A stretch of DNA of 64,000 bases from Comamonadaceae bacterium (GCA_027484105.1 JAIXUG010000015.1:1-64000), one strand, 5' to 3'; numbered from the stretch's first letter, positions 38,298 through 48,040 are shown. Translations and numbers: made by a program. Notes: generated from the letters alone by a model not told the origin.

Positions 38298-39524
38298 ATG
38301 GCAAGCCAAGAGCACAAACAGGTGGTGATCGCGGGCGGCGGCATTGGGGGCCTGGCCGCTGCTGTGGCGTGCGCGCAGCGCGGCGTGCCGGTGCAGTTGC
38401 TCGAACGCGCAGCTCAGCTGAGCGAGGTGGGCGCTGGCATCCAGATCGGGCCGAACGTGACACGCATTTTGCAGGCCTGGGGCTTGGGCGCGGCGCTGTC
38501 GCAAGTGGCGGCTTTCCCGGAACAGTTGCAAGCGCGTGATGCCCAAACCGGGCAGCTGCTGGGCACGCTGACTTTGGGCGCACGGGCGCAGGCACGGTAC
38601 GGCGCACCATACGCCACCATCCACCGGGCCGATTTGCAGGGCTTGTTGCACCGGGCAGCCCAGAGCGCTGGCGTGCACAAGCTGCTGGGTCAGACCGTGC
38701 AAGGCTGGCAGGGCACCGAAGCGGCTTTGCAAGTGAACACAGCAGAGGGCCTCAGCCTGCAGGCCAGTGCTTTGATCGGGGCCGACGGCGTGTGGAGCGC
38801 AGTGCGCCAGCAGTTGCTGGGCGATGCCCCGGCGCGCTTTACCGGGCACTTGGCGTATCGGGCGCTGGTGGCGCAGGCCGATTTGCCCGCGCACTTGCGC
38901 AGCCAACACGTCACTGTGTGGCTGGGGCCGCGTTTGCATGTGGTGCATTACCCGGTGCGCGGCGGCGAATGGCTCAACATGGTGGCCATCGTGCACGGCG
39001 ACAAACCCGCGCAGGCCGACGCATGGGACAGCGCTGGCCACACCCAGGCGCTGATGCAGGCCATGGGTGCGGTGGGCAAGGATTTGCACGAACGACTGGC
39101 GTCGGCGCCTGCTTGGCGGCAGTGGGCGCTGCACGACCGTGCGCCCTTGGCCGCTGCTGACCAAATGGCCCAGGGCCGCGTGGCTTTGCTGGGCGACGCG
39201 GCGCACCCCATGCGGCCTTATTTGGCGCAGGGCGCGGGCATGGCCATCGAAGACGCACAGGCCTTGGCGCAGAGCCTGAGCCAGCACAGCGCGACGGTGA
39301 CCGAGCAGCTGCAGGCCTATGCCGAGCAACGCTGGGCGCGCAACGCACGGGTGCAGGCGCGTGCCATCCGCAACGGCCGCATCTTCCATGCGACTGGCCC
39401 TGTGGCTTGGGGGCGCAATCTGTCAATGCGGCTCTTGGGCGAGCGGGTGATGGATGTGCCCTGGTTGTATGCGGGTGGGCTGATGTCGGGCGATGAATCA
39501 ACTTTCAGGGACTTTTCTTCATGA
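38298..39524 (+). CDS. FAD-dependent monooxygenase (salicylate hydroxylase-like)
   Basis: A 408-residue class A flavoprotein hydroxylase. FAD motifs are complete: VVIAGGGIGGLAAAVAC at the N-terminus, IGADGVWSAVRQQLL (about residues 155-168) and LLGDAAHPMRPYLAQGAG (about 290). Such enzymes add one oxygen to an aromatic ring with NAD(P)H; the ring substrate cannot be read here. Start is ambiguous: ATG at 38298 gives a standard N-terminus, ATG at 38253 adds 15 residues. The stop overlaps the next start (ATGA), an unexpected pairing with a cell-wall enzyme. Confidence 0.85.
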   Translation: MASQEHKQVVIAGGGIGGLAAAVACAQRGVPVQLLERAAQLSEVGAGIQIGPNVTRILQAWGLGAALSQVAAFPEQLQARDAQTGQLLGTLTLGARAQARYGAPYATIHRADLQGLLHRAAQSAGVHKLLGQTVQGWQGTEAALQVNTAEGLSLQASALIGADGVWSAVRQQLLGDAPARFTGHLAYRALVAQADLPAHLRSQHVTVWLGPRLHVVHYPVRGGEWLNMVAIVHGDKPAQADAWDSAGHTQALMQAMGAVGKDLHERLASAPAWRQWALHDRAPLAAADQMAQGRVALLGDAAHPMRPYLAQGAGMAIEDAQALAQSLSQHSATVTEQLQAYAEQRWARNARVQARAIRNGRIFHATGPVAWGRNLSMRLLGERVMDVPWLYAGGLMSGDESTFRDFSS

Positions 39525-40750
39525 CAAAACACGCATCCAAACCTCGTAATACGGCCTTGGTGCGGGCTGCCGCCATGAGCGCGGTGCTGGCCAGCGCAGG
39601 GCTCGCCCCCACGGCTTGGGCGCAAAGCACCGATTTGACAGCCTGCATGGCCGAGCTGCGCCCGGCTGCTCGCTTGGGCAAGGTGAGCGATGACACTTGG
39701 GCGCGCCACACGGCGGGGCTGCAGGCTGATTTCAGCGTGATCGAGAAGCTGAACTTTCAGCCGGAGTTTCGGATGCCCATTTGGGATTACATGTCGGCGC
39801 TGGTGGACGAGGAACGCGTGGCCGATGGCGCGGCGCGTTTGACGCAGCACCGCCAGGCGCTGGTGCGTGCCGAAGAGCGCTTTGGCGTGGACCCGGCCAC
39901 GGTGGTGGCGGTGTGGGGCGTCGAAAGCAATTTCGGCCAGACCTTTGGCAAATACCCGTTGGTGCAAGCACTGGGCACGCTGTCGTGCCACGGGCGGCGT
40001 CAAAGTTTTTTCAGGGGCGAATTTTTTGCGGCGCTGCGCATCTTGCAAGCCGGGCACATCGCGCCTGAGCGCTTCGTGGGATCGTGGGCGGGGGCCTTTG
40101 GGCACACCCAGTTCATGCCCACCACGTTTGAACGCCTGGCGGTGGACTTTGACGGGGATGGCCGCGCCGACCTGATGGACAGCAGCGTGGACGCGCTGGG
40201 ATCGACCGCCAACTTTTTGGCCCGCGCAGGCTGGCAGCGCGGCCTGCCCTGGGGCATTGAGGTGAAGTTGCCTGCGGGCATTTCTTTGGCAGGCGAGGGC
40301 AGGCGCAGCAAGCGCCCGGTGGCTGAGTGGACGGCGCGGGGCGTGCGCCGCATCGATGGCTCGGCCTTGCCAGAAAGCTTGGGCAACGTGGGCTTGCTGA
40401 CGCTGGCCGGTGCCAACGGTCCGGCTTTTTTGGTGACGCGCAATTTTGATGCGCTCTACAGCTACAACGCCGCCGAAAGCTATGGCCTGGCGATTGCCCA
40501 CCTGAGCGACCGTCTGCGTGGCGGCGGTCCCTTCGTCACACCTTGGCCCACCGACGATGCCGGCTTGTCACGCGCCGAGCGGCGCGAGCTGCAGGGCTTG
40601 TTGACGATGCGCGGCCACGACATCGGCCCCATCGACGGCATGCTGGGCGAAAAATCGCGCGAGGCGATCCGCGCCGAACAAAAGCGTCTGGGCATGGAGG
40701 CCAATGGCCGTGGCGGCCAAAAAATCCTCAAGGCGCTGCGCGGGGGCTGA
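39521..40750 (+). CDS. MltB-type lytic murein transglycosylase
   Basis: A 409-residue peptidoglycan lyase. The signal peptide ends near residue 35 (LASAGLAPTAWAQ). The SLT_2 catalytic domain spans about 40-325 with catalytic Glu in VWGVESNFGQTFG and SWAGAFGHTQFMPTT; a C-terminal peptidoglycan-binding domain (about 345-405) has LQGLLTMRGHDIGPIDG. No lipobox Cys is seen, so it is probably soluble in the periplasm. Converges on the molybdenum hydroxylase gene with only 2 bp between stops. Confidence 0.9.
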   Translation: MTKHASKPRNTALVRAAAMSAVLASAGLAPTAWAQSTDLTACMAELRPAARLGKVSDDTWARHTAGLQADFSVIEKLNFQPEFRMPIWDYMSALVDEERVADGAARLTQHRQALVRAEERFGVDPATVVAVWGVESNFGQTFGKYPLVQALGTLSCHGRRQSFFRGEFFAALRILQAGHIAPERFVGSWAGAFGHTQFMPTTFERLAVDFDGDGRADLMDSSVDALGSTANFLARAGWQRGLPWGIEVKLPAGISLAGEGRRSKRPVAEWTARGVRRIDGSALPESLGNVGLLTLAGANGPAFLVTRNFDALYSYNAAESYGLAIAHLSDRLRGGGPFVTPWPTDDAGLSRAERRELQGLLTMRGHDIGPIDGMLGEKSREAIRAEQKRLGMEANGRGGQKILKALRGG

Positions 40751-40752
40751 GC

Positions 40753-43020
40753 TCAGGCGGTCAGGGGCAAAGCCCGCTGCCGTTTGCCCGTGAGGGCAAA
40801 CAAGGCATTGCCCACGGCCGGTGCCAAGGGCGGCACAGCCGGTTCGCCCACGCCGGCCGGGTGGCGGGTGCTGGGCACGATGTGGGTTTCCACCACCGGG
40901 GTCTGGCTGAGCGTGAGCAGGGGGGCGTCGGCAAAGTTGCTTTGTTGCACCTCGCCGCCCACGATGTCGATCTTGCCGTAAAGCGCGGCGCTCAGGGCAT
41001 AGACCACGCTGCTTTCCATTTGCTGGGCCACGGTGCCGGGGTTGACCACGGTGCCGCAGTCGATGGCGCAGACCACGCGGTGCACGCGGATCTGGCCGTT
41101 GGCCAGCGAGACCTCGGCCACTTGCGCCACGATGGAGCCAAAGGATTTGTGCAGCGCGATGCCCCGGGCGCGGCCAGCGGGCAGGGGCTTGCCCCAAGCC
41201 GCTTTGTCGGCCGCCAGCTGCAGCACAGCGGCGTAGCGCGGCGCGTCTTTCAACAGATTCAAGCGGAAGGCCAGCGGGTCTTGTTGTGTGGCGGCGGCCA
41301 GTTCGTCGATGAAGCTTTCAGAGAAGAAAGCGTTGTGCGAATGGCCGACCGAGCGCCAAAAGCCCACCGGCACGCCGGACTTCGTGGCCACATGGCTCAT
41401 GTGCTGGCTGGCAAAACCGTAGGGCAAATCGAACAGGCCTTCGGCTGTGGTTTTGTCGGGCATGTCGATGGGGCCGGACAGCACGGGCACAGCACGCGCC
41501 ATCCAGCGCGGAGAGATGGCGTCCCCCGCTGACTTGATGCGCAAGCTGCTGACTTGGCCTTTGTCATCCAGCGAGGCCTGGAACTTGGCCAGGTGCATGG
41601 GGCGGTAAAAGTCGTGCTTCATGTCTTCTTCGCGCGACCAGCTCAGCTGCACCGGTTGGCCCTCGCAGGCCATGGCCACTTGCACGGCTTGGCCAACAAA
41701 GTCGACTTCCAGGCGGCGACCGAAACCCCCGCCCAGTTGGGTGACATGGACGGTGACTTGTGTCACGTCGACCTTGGCCACTTTGGCAGCCATGTCGCGG
41801 GCCATTTGCGGCACTTGCGTGGGCGCCCAGATGTCCACCTTGCCGTCTTTGACCCGCGCAGTGCAGTTCATCGGCTCCATCGTGGCATGGGCCAGATAGG
41901 GTGCTTGGTACAGGGCGTCGATGCGGGTGGCGGCGGATTTTTCGGCCTGGGAGGGCACGCCTTGTTCGTGGAAGGTGTGGCCGCTGTCTTCGTTCAGGGC
42001 CTTGAGCAGGTCGGCCTGGATGCGCTGGGTGTCCAACGCGCCTGTGGCAGGGACTTGCCACTGCACTTTGACGGCCTGCGCGCCTTGACGCGCGTGCCAG
42101 GTGCTTTGCCCCACCACGGCCACACCTGCCGTGCCGCCGCCCCAGGCGTCAAGCGGCACAACTTTGGAAACACCTTTCAGCGCCAAGGCGTCTTTCGTGT
42201 CCATGGACGTGGCCGTGCCGCCCAGCATGGGGCACATCTGCACAGCGGCAAACACCATGCCGGGCAAACGCACGTCCAAACCGAAAGTGGCTTGGCCGGT
42301 GACTTTGGCGGGGATGTCGGTGCGGGCTGTCGATTGACCGATGAGTTTCCAGTTTTGGCGGGCTTTGGCCTGGATATTGGCGGGCGTGCTGCCCGAGGCT
42401 GTGGCGGCCATTTGACCGTAATGCGCCGATTTGCCCGAAGCGTGTTGCATCACGCCTTGGGCCACGGTGATCTCGCTGACGGGCACCTTCCACGCCGCAG
42501 CGGCTGCTTGCAACAAGCTGGCGCGGGCCGTGGCAGCGGCCATGCGCAATGGGTCCCACAGGTCGGCGACAGAGGATGACCCGCCGGTGGCGTTGATGCC
42601 CAATTCGCGGGCGACTTTGCCCACCAGCCATTGGCCCATCTTGATTTTGGTGGGCTTGTGCTCGCCTTCGCTGTCCAACGGGTGAAAGGGCAGGCTGGCC
42701 ACCAGCATGGCCACGTTGCCGTAAATGCTGTCGCCACCGGCTTGCTCCAGACGTACGCGATTCAGGGGCACATCGAGTTCCTCGGCCACCAGCATGGCGA
42801 GGGCCGTGTGCACGCCCTGGCCCATTTCGCTGCGGGGCATGGCCAGCACCACCGCCCCATCGGCCGCGATCTTGATCCAGCCGTTCAAGGCCACATCGCC
42901 TTGGGTTTGGAGCATGAGTTCGGGCGCGCCCAGGCGTGAACGGGCGGGCATGACGCCCCAGCCGACGACCAATGCGCCGGTCGCGCCGAGAGCGCTGAGC
43001 AACCAGGTGCGGCGTTTCAT
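40753..43020 (-). CDS. Molybdopterin-binding large subunit, IorB-like (xanthine dehydrogenase family)
   Basis: A 755-residue Moco subunit resembling isoquinoline 1-oxidoreductase beta subunit. The N-terminus has twin arginines and a hydrophobic span ([19 protein letters not shown]), suggesting export or membrane attachment. The catalytic Glu is in [13 protein letters not shown] near the C-terminus; [16 protein letters not shown] and [14 protein letters not shown] are Moco-contact regions. Shares ATGA with the upstream iron-sulfur gene. Oxidises an N-heterocycle or aldehyde; substrate unknown. Confidence 0.85.
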   Translation of the reverse strand: MKRRTWLLSALGATGALVVGWGVMPARSRLGAPELMLQTQGDVALNGWIKIAADGAVVLAMPRSEMGQGVHTALAMLVAEELDVPLNRVRLEQAGGDSIYGNVAMLVASLPFHPLDSEGEHKPTKIKMGQWLVGKVARELGINATGGSSSVADLWDPLRMAAATARASLLQAAAAAWKVPVSEITVAQGVMQHASGKSAHYGQMAATASGSTPANIQAKARQNWKLIGQSTARTDIPAKVTGQATFGLDVRLPGMVFAAVQMCPMLGGTATSMDTKDALALKGVSKVVPLDAWGGGTAGVAVVGQSTWHARQGAQAVKVQWQVPATGALDTQRIQADLLKALNEDSGHTFHEQGVPSQAEKSAATRIDALYQAPYLAHATMEPMNCTARVKDGKVDIWAPTQVPQMARDMAAKVAKVDVTQVTVHVTQLGGGFGRRLEVDFVGQAVQVAMACEGQPVQLSWSREEDMKHDFYRPMHLAKFQASLDDKGQVSSLRIKSAGDAISPRWMARAVPVLSGPIDMPDKTTAEGLFDLPYGFASQHMSHVATKSGVPVGFWRSVGHSHNAFFSESFIDELAAATQQDPLAFRLNLLKDAPRYAAVLQLAADKAAWGKPLPAGRARGIALHKSFGSIVAQVAEVSLANGQIRVHRVVCAIDCGTVVNPGTVAQQMESSVVYALSAALYGKIDIVGGEVQQSNFADAPLLTLSQTPVVETHIVPSTRHPAGVGEPAVPPLAPAVGNALFALTGKRQRALPLTA

Positions 43021-43484
43021 ACGGCACCGCCTTTCTTCATGTCTGCAGCAGCACGGTGGATGGCTGCGCGCACGCGCTGGTAGGTGCCGCAGCGGCACAG
43101 GTTGGTCATGGCCGCGTCAATGTCAGCGTCGCTGGGCTTGGGGTTTTTGTCCAGCAAGGCGGCAGCGGCCATGAGCATGCCGCTTTGGCAGTAGCCGCAT
43201 TGGGGCACTTGCTCGGCGATCCAGGCCGCTTGCAGCGGATGGGGCTTTTCTGCTGTGCCCAAAGATTCGATGGTTTTGATGGGTTGATGGGCCACCGCTG
43301 ACACGGGCATCACGCATGAGCGCACGGGCTGGCCGTCCACATGAACGGTGCAGGCCCCGCAAGCGGCGATGCCGCAGCCGAATTTGGTGCCCGTGAGGTT
43401 CAGTTCGTCGCGCAGGACCCACAGCAAGGGCATGCTCGGGTCAGCGGTCGAGGTGCGGCGTTGGCCGTTGATGTTCAGTTCCAA
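43017..43484 (-). CDS. [2Fe-2S] small subunit, IorA-like
   Basis: A 155-residue electron-transfer subunit. The plant-type [2Fe-2S] cluster is bound by [15 protein letters not shown] plus RSC (about residues 37-60); the second, helical domain binds another by CGYCQSGM and LCRCGTY. The start is TTG at 43484 with a GGGGAAACACC leader; there is no usable ATG nearby in frame. Gene order small-large without a separate FAD subunit matches the IorAB type. It lies 93 bp downstream of kynU. Confidence 0.88.
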   Translation of the reverse strand: MELNINGQRRTSTADPSMPLLWVLRDELNLTGTKFGCGIAACGACTVHVDGQPVRSCVMPVSAVAHQPIKTIESLGTAEKPHPLQAAWIAEQVPQCGYCQSGMLMAAAALLDKNPKPSDADIDAAMTNLCRCGTYQRVRAAIHRAAADMKKGGAV

Positions 43485-43577
43485 GGTGTTTCCCCAGTGA
43501 AGTAAGTTGTCATGTTAATACAAATGAATGTACTTTTAGGGGCGCTGCAGAAGGAGCAACACACAGGGCATACCCCT

Positions 43578-44861
43578 TCAGGTCACCGCATTTTTTTGGG
43601 CATAGCGGGGGTTTTGCCACTCTCCGTTGTGCATGACCTGTCGCAGTTGTTCGGCGGCATGCCACACATCGGCATAACCGATGTAGAGCGGTGTGAAGCC
43701 AAAGCGCAGGATGTCGGCTTGTTGGCCGCCATCGCCCGCCCGGAAGTCACCGATCACGCCGCGTGCGATCAGGGCCTGCACGATGGCGTAAGCGCCTTCA
43801 GCGCGGGTCAGGCTGACTTGCGAGCCACGCAGAGCTTCTTCGGCCGGTGTGGCGATTCCGAAGCCATGGCCGTGCAAGCGTGTGCGCACCAGCTGCATGA
43901 AAAGTCCCGTGAGTGCCAGCGATTTTTGGCGCAATGCCGCCATGCCGCCCAGCGCTTCGGCACTCAAAAAAGCGTCCAGACCGCAGTCGAGCGCAGTGAG
44001 GCTCAAGATGGGTTGCGTGCCGCATTGGTAGCGCGTGATGCCTTGGGCAGGCTGGTAATCGGGCGTGAAGGCAAAGGGCGCAGCGTGTCCCCACCAGCCG
44101 GCGAGCGGTTGCCAAAAGCGGTCGGTGTGCTTGGGGTGCACCCACACAAAAGCCGGTGCACCGGGGCCACCATTGAGGTATTTGTAGCCGCAGCCCACCG
44201 CAAAGTCGGCCCCCGAGCCGTTCAGGTCAACAGGTACCGCGCCTGCGCTGTGGGCCAGGTCCCACACGGTGAGGATGCCTTGCATGTGGGCCTGTGCGGT
44301 GAGGGCCTGCATGTCGTGCATGGCGCCGGTGCGGTAGTTCACATGGGTGAGCATCAGTACCGCCACATCGGCTTGCAGGCCGGCCGCAATTTCGTCGGCC
44401 TCGACCAGTTGCAGGGTGTAGCCGCGCTCTTTGCAAAGCGCCTCGGCGATGTAGAGGTCGGTGGGGAAATTGCTGCGTTCGCTGACGATTTTGGTTTTAT
44501 GCGGGTGGTCAGCGGCGGCGATGTGCAGCGCTGCGGCCAGCACCTTGAACAGGTTGATCGAGGTGCTGTCGGCAGCGATCACTTCGCCCGGCTTGGCGCC
44601 GATGAGGTGGGCCATCTTGTCGCCCACGCGCTGGGGCAGGGTGAACCAGCCTGCGCTGTTCCAGCTTTTGATGAGGTCTTGGCCCCATTCGTGGGTGACG
44701 GCCTGAGCCACCCGGGCCGGGGTGGCTTTGGGCAGCACGCCCAGCGAATTGCCGTCAAGGTAGATCACGCCCTGGGGCAGGTCAAATTGCTCACGCAGGT
44801 CGCGCAGTGGGTCTTGTGCGTCCAGCAGTTCGCAGTCTTGCAAGGTGGGGGTGAAAGTCAT
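43578..44861 (-). CDS. kynU: Kynureninase
   Basis: PLP enzyme that splits kynurenine to anthranilate and alanine in tryptophan catabolism. 427 residues. YLDGNSLGVLPKATP (about 34-48), the PLP lysine in GCGYKYLNGGPGAPA (about 228) and GTQPILSLTALDCGLD are typical. No kynA or kynB lies in the window. Located in a same-strand series argD-argF-ykgJ-kynU-iorAB; gaps are short but whether all are cotranscribed is unclear. Confidence 0.95.
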   Translation of the reverse strand: MTFTPTLQDCELLDAQDPLRDLREQFDLPQGVIYLDGNSLGVLPKATPARVAQAVTHEWGQDLIKSWNSAGWFTLPQRVGDKMAHLIGAKPGEVIAADSTSINLFKVLAAALHIAAADHPHKTKIVSERSNFPTDLYIAEALCKERGYTLQLVEADEIAAGLQADVAVLMLTHVNYRTGAMHDMQALTAQAHMQGILTVWDLAHSAGAVPVDLNGSGADFAVGCGYKYLNGGPGAPAFVWVHPKHTDRFWQPLAGWWGHAAPFAFTPDYQPAQGITRYQCGTQPILSLTALDCGLDAFLSAEALGGMAALRQKSLALTGLFMQLVRTRLHGHGFGIATPAEEALRGSQVSLTRAEGAYAIVQALIARGVIGDFRAGDGGQQADILRFGFTPLYIGYADVWHAAEQLRQVMHNGEWQNPRYAQKNAVT

Positions 44862-44885
44862 GGTGGGCGGTTCTTTCCACCGGAA

Positions 44886-45194
44886 TCACAGATCCAGTGC
44901 AGGCAGGCCGTGTCGGCGGCGGGCTTGTGTGCAGGCGTCGCTGCCTTCTTCAAATTCACGGCAGGGGGAAGGCCGCCATTCGTAAATGCCGCAAATGGCT
45001 TTTTCGCCGGTTTGGCCATAGAGCGCCGCGCAGCGCGGCGGGCTGTGGTCGGTGCCGCGCATGCGGCAGGTGTGTTCGGTGACAAGCGAGGCCAGCCCGG
45101 CGGGCACATGGCCGCCGCCTTCTTCGTATTCGTACACGGAAAAGTCCACCCGAAAGCTCACGCAGCAAGCGCCGCAGGTGGTGCAGGCGGACAT
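44886..45194 (-). CDS. YkgJ-family cysteine cluster protein
   Basis: A 102-residue protein with eight Cys, most in the pattern CTTCGACCVSF, EHTCRMRG, PRCAAL, AICGIYEWRPSPCREF. The family (once called Fe-S oxidoreductase) probably binds zinc or an iron-sulfur cluster; its function is not known. The ATG at 45194 gives MSACTTCGACC; its first base is 2 bp from the argF stop, so coupled expression is likely. Confidence 0.85.
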   Translation of the reverse strand: MSACTTCGACCVSFRVDFSVYEYEEGGGHVPAGLASLVTEHTCRMRGTDHSPPRCAALYGQTGEKAICGIYEWRPSPCREFEEGSDACTQARRRHGLPALDL

Positions 45195-45195
45195 G

Positions 45196-46131
45196 TCAGG
45201 CGTGCACGCGGCCCAAGAGCAAAAACTCCATGAGGGCTTTTTGCACATGCATGCGGTTTTCGGCCTCGTCCCAAACGACCGATTGCGGTCCGTCGATGAC
45301 TTCGGCGCTGACCTCTTCGCCGCGGTGCGCGGGCAGGCAGTGCATGAACAGGGCGTCAGGTTTGGCCGCTTGCATCATGGCTTCGTCCACACACCAGTCG
45401 GCAAAGGCTTTTTTGCGCGCTTCGTTTTCGGCTTCAAAGCCCATGCTGGTCCACACATCGGTGGTGACCAGGTCGGCGCCTCGGCAGGCGTCTTCCGGGT
45501 CTTTGAAAATTTTGTAGCTGGCGCTGCTGCGCAGGCCCGCCACAGCCTGGTCGACTTCGTAACCGCTGGGCGTGCTCAGGTGCACGGTGAAGCCCAGCAA
45601 TTCGGCTGCTTGCAGCCAGGTGTTGGCCATGTTGTTGCCGTCACCCACCCAGGCGATCACTTTGCCAGCAATGGACCCGCGGTGTTCGATGAAAGTGAAG
45701 ATGTCGGCCAGGATTTGGCAGGGGTGGAACTCGTTGGTGAGGCCGTTGATGACCGGCACGCGGGAGTGCGAGGCAAAGCGCTCGATCTTGTCCTGACCAT
45801 AGGTGCGGATCATGACGATGTCGGTCATGCGGCTGATGACGCGGGCGCTGTCTTCGATGGGCTCGGAGCGCCCCAGTTGGCTGTCGCCCGTGGTCAGGTG
45901 CACCACCGAGCCACCGAGCTGGTACATGCCGGCTTCAAAGCTCACGCGGGTGCGGGTGCTGGCCTTTTCAAAGATCATGGCCAGGGTGCGGTCGGCCAGC
46001 GGGTGGTATTTTTCGTAGGCCTTGAACTTGCGTTTGATTTCGGCGGCGCGAGCGAGCACGTGCGCGTATTCGTCGGCGCTCAAGTCGGTGAACTGCAGGT
46101 AATGCCGCACGGGCGCTGGGGCGTTGCTCAT
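45196..46131 (-). CDS. argF: Ornithine carbamoyltransferase
   Basis: Makes citrulline from ornithine and carbamoyl phosphate in arginine synthesis. 311 residues from the ATG at 46131, which shares ATGA with the argD stop. The carbamoyl phosphate site is FEKASTRTRVSFE (about residue 55), the ornithine loop is DVWTSMGFEAE and the catalytic Cys is in MHCLPAHRGEEV. Confidence 0.97.
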   Translation of the reverse strand: MSNAPAPVRHYLQFTDLSADEYAHVLARAAEIKRKFKAYEKYHPLADRTLAMIFEKASTRTRVSFEAGMYQLGGSVVHLTTGDSQLGRSEPIEDSARVISRMTDIVMIRTYGQDKIERFASHSRVPVINGLTNEFHPCQILADIFTFIEHRGSIAGKVIAWVGDGNNMANTWLQAAELLGFTVHLSTPSGYEVDQAVAGLRSSASYKIFKDPEDACRGADLVTTDVWTSMGFEAENEARKKAFADWCVDEAMMQAAKPDALFMHCLPAHRGEEVSAEVIDGPQSVVWDEAENRMHVQKALMEFLLLGRVHA

Positions 46132-47330
46132 GGCGCTTCTGCCAGGAAGGATTTGATCAAGGGCGCCAAAATCGCGACCACTTCGTCGGCTTCGGCCTCG
46201 GTCATGATGAGTGGCGGCACCAAACGGATCACGCTGTCGGCGGTCACGCTCAGCAAAAGGCCGGCTTCTGCGGCCCGGGTCCAAATGGCACCGCAGGGGC
46301 GGTCAAGTTCCACGCCCAGCATCAAGCCCTGGCCCCGGACTTCCTTGACGCCATGCACGCCTGCCAACGCTTTCTCAAGGGCCTTGCGCAAATGGTCGCC
46401 GACGCGCGCTGCATTGGCCATCAGGCCGTCTTTTTCCATGATGCGGATGGTCTCCACACCTGCGCGCATGGCCAGGGGGTTGCCGCCAAAAGTGGTGCCG
46501 TGGTTGCCCGGCTGGAAAATGTGGGCGGCCTTGGGGCCTGCCACCACCGCGCCAATCGGCACGCCCGAACCCAGGCCCTTGGCCAGCGGCATCACGTCGG
46601 GCACGATGCCTGCCCACTGGTGGGCAAACCATTTACCGGTGCGGCCCATGCCGCACTGGACTTCGTCGATCATCATCAGCCAGTCTTTTTGGTCGCACAG
46701 GGCGCGCACTTGCTGGAGGTATTCGATGCGCATCGGGTTGATGCCGCCTTCTCCCTGGATGGTTTCCATGAACACCGCCACCACATTGGGGTTGCCTTCG
46801 GTGGCTTTTTTCAAGGCCTCGATGTCGTTGACCGGCACGCGCAAAAAGCCGTCCAGCATGGGGCCGAAACCTTTCTTCAGCTTCTCGTTGGCGGTGGCGC
46901 TCAGGGTGGCGATGCTGCGGCCATGAAAGGCTTTTTCGTAAACCACAATCTCGGGTTTCTCGATGCCCTTGTCATGACCGAACTTGCGGGCCAACTTGAT
47001 GGCCGCTTCGTTGGCCTCCAGGCCGGTGCAACAGAAAAACACATTGGTCATGCCCGACATTTCGACCAGCTTGGCCGCCAGCACCTCGGCGTTGGGCACA
47101 TGGAAGTAGTTGCAGCTGTGGATCATTTTGGCCAACTGGTCTTGCAGTGCGGGCACCAAGTCGGGGTGGTTGTGACCCAGCGTGTTCACGGCGATGCCTG
47201 CCAATGCGTCCAGATAAGACTTGCCATTGACGTCCCAAACTCGGCAACCCTGACCATGGCTGAGTGCGATGGGCAGTCGGCCATAGGTGTTCATGGTGTG
47301 CGGTGAGGCGGCTTCAATGAAAGCAGACAT
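46128..47330 (-). CDS. argD: Acetylornithine/succinyldiaminopimelate aminotransferase
   Basis: PLP aminotransferase making N-acetylornithine in the arginine pathway; the same enzyme type often serves lysine synthesis. 400 residues. The N-terminal MNTYGRLPIALSHGQG, FFCCTGLEANEAAIKLAR, DEVQCGMGRTGKWF and the PLP lysine in PLAKGLGSGVPIGA are all present. The ATG at 47330 has AGGAG 9 bp upstream; the longer frame upstream has none. Divergent from the DUF3579 gene. Confidence 0.96.
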   Translation of the reverse strand: MSAFIEAASPHTMNTYGRLPIALSHGQGCRVWDVNGKSYLDALAGIAVNTLGHNHPDLVPALQDQLAKMIHSCNYFHVPNAEVLAAKLVEMSGMTNVFFCCTGLEANEAAIKLARKFGHDKGIEKPEIVVYEKAFHGRSIATLSATANEKLKKGFGPMLDGFLRVPVNDIEALKKATEGNPNVVAVFMETIQGEGGINPMRIEYLQQVRALCDQKDWLMMIDEVQCGMGRTGKWFAHQWAGIVPDVMPLAKGLGSGVPIGAVVAGPKAAHIFQPGNHGTTFGGNPLAMRAGVETIRIMEKDGLMANAARVGDHLRKALEKALAGVHGVKEVRGQGLMLGVELDRPCGAIWTRAAEAGLLLSVTADSVIRLVPPLIMTEAEADEVVAILAPLIKSFLAEAP

Positions 47331-47458
47331 GCGTGAACTCCTGAAATGAAATCGGCCCAACGAAAAGGGCCGCTGAGGATGGATTTTAGAGGCATTAATC
47401 AGTCGAATGTAGATCGAATTTGCAAGCCCTATTGACCGATTCCAAAAGGGGGTTTGAG

Positions 47459-47470
47459 TCTTATATAAGA
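47459..47470. promoter_or_regulatory. Operator-like palindrome TCTTATATAAGA (copy 2)
   Basis: Identical to the palindrome in the GntR-mdh region; with one base on each side the two sites are exact reverse complements (ATCTTATATAAGAC versus GTCTTATATAAGAT). It lies in the 209-bp argD/DUF3579 divergent region, 70 bp before the DUF3579 start. No convincing -35/-10 pair could be assigned around it. Confidence 0.55.
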
Positions 47471-47539
47471 TACAATACTTGAGCTCACTTGGCAGCGGTG
47501 ATCCCGCCTCCCAGTCCGACTGATTCACACCTCTATCCG

Positions 47540-47860
47540 ATGGTTTCCAACAACGCCAAAGAAGTTTTCATCCAGGGTATCACCCAGGACGGCAAGGATT
47601 TCCGACCCAGCGACTGGGCCGAACGCCTGGCGGGCGTCATGAGCCCTTTTCGACCCGGCGGAGCCACCCCAGGCAGCCATCTGAGTTATTCCCCTTGGTG
47701 CATTCCCACCACGATGGCCGGGATCAAGTGCGTGATCGTGAACCACGAATTGCGCGATCACAACGTCATGGCCTGGGATTTTGTGATGAACTTTGCGCGC
47801 GACAACGGTTTGCAAGTGGCCGAAGCCTGTTTGTTGCCTGACCCGCCCTCCAAAAAATAA
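47540..47860 (+). CDS. DUF3579 domain protein
   Basis: A 106-residue protein of a family found mainly in betaproteobacteria and commonly beside argD, function unknown. The conserved core is FIQGITQDGKDFRPSDWAE through LAGVMSPFRPGG and FVMNFARDNGLQV. I use the ATG at 47540; an in-frame TTG at 47489 would add 17 residues without similarity. Its neighbour argD is divergent, with a palindrome between. Confidence 0.85.
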   Translation: MVSNNAKEVFIQGITQDGKDFRPSDWAERLAGVMSPFRPGGATPGSHLSYSPWCIPTTMAGIKCVIVNHELRDHNVMAWDFVMNFARDNGLQVAEACLLPDPPSKK

Positions 47861-47873
47861 CAACCCGGTACCG

Positions 47874-47896
47874 ACCGCCCAAGGGCGGTTTTTTTA
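47874..47896 (+). terminator. Terminator after the DUF3579 gene
   Basis: ACCGCCC and GGGCGGT arms with a two-base gap, then a T run, 13 bp after the stop. Confidence 0.8.
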
Positions 47897-47929
47897 TGTC
47901 CTGTCCCCAGCGGATCTCAAGCAGCCATG

Positions 47930-47961
47930 AAAAAACCGCCGAGGTTTGCACCAGGGCGGTT
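47930..47961 (-). terminator. Terminator of rpsT
   Basis: AACCGCC (47934-47940) and GGCGGTT (47955-47961) arms; on the minus strand the stem is followed by a T run. About 80 bp after the rpsT stop. Confidence 0.7.
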
Positions 47962-48040
47962 CAGTGTTCGCGGACAGCGCACCCGTTTCAAACGGCAGCG
48001 AGGTTTGAGCCTCGCCGGGCTGTTGATCTGGTGGAGCGGA

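Noticed and set aside
45052-46926. Long open frame (624 codons) on the plus strand opposite argF/argD
   Set aside because: Shadow of argF and argD; it spans several true genes and has no recognisable domain.
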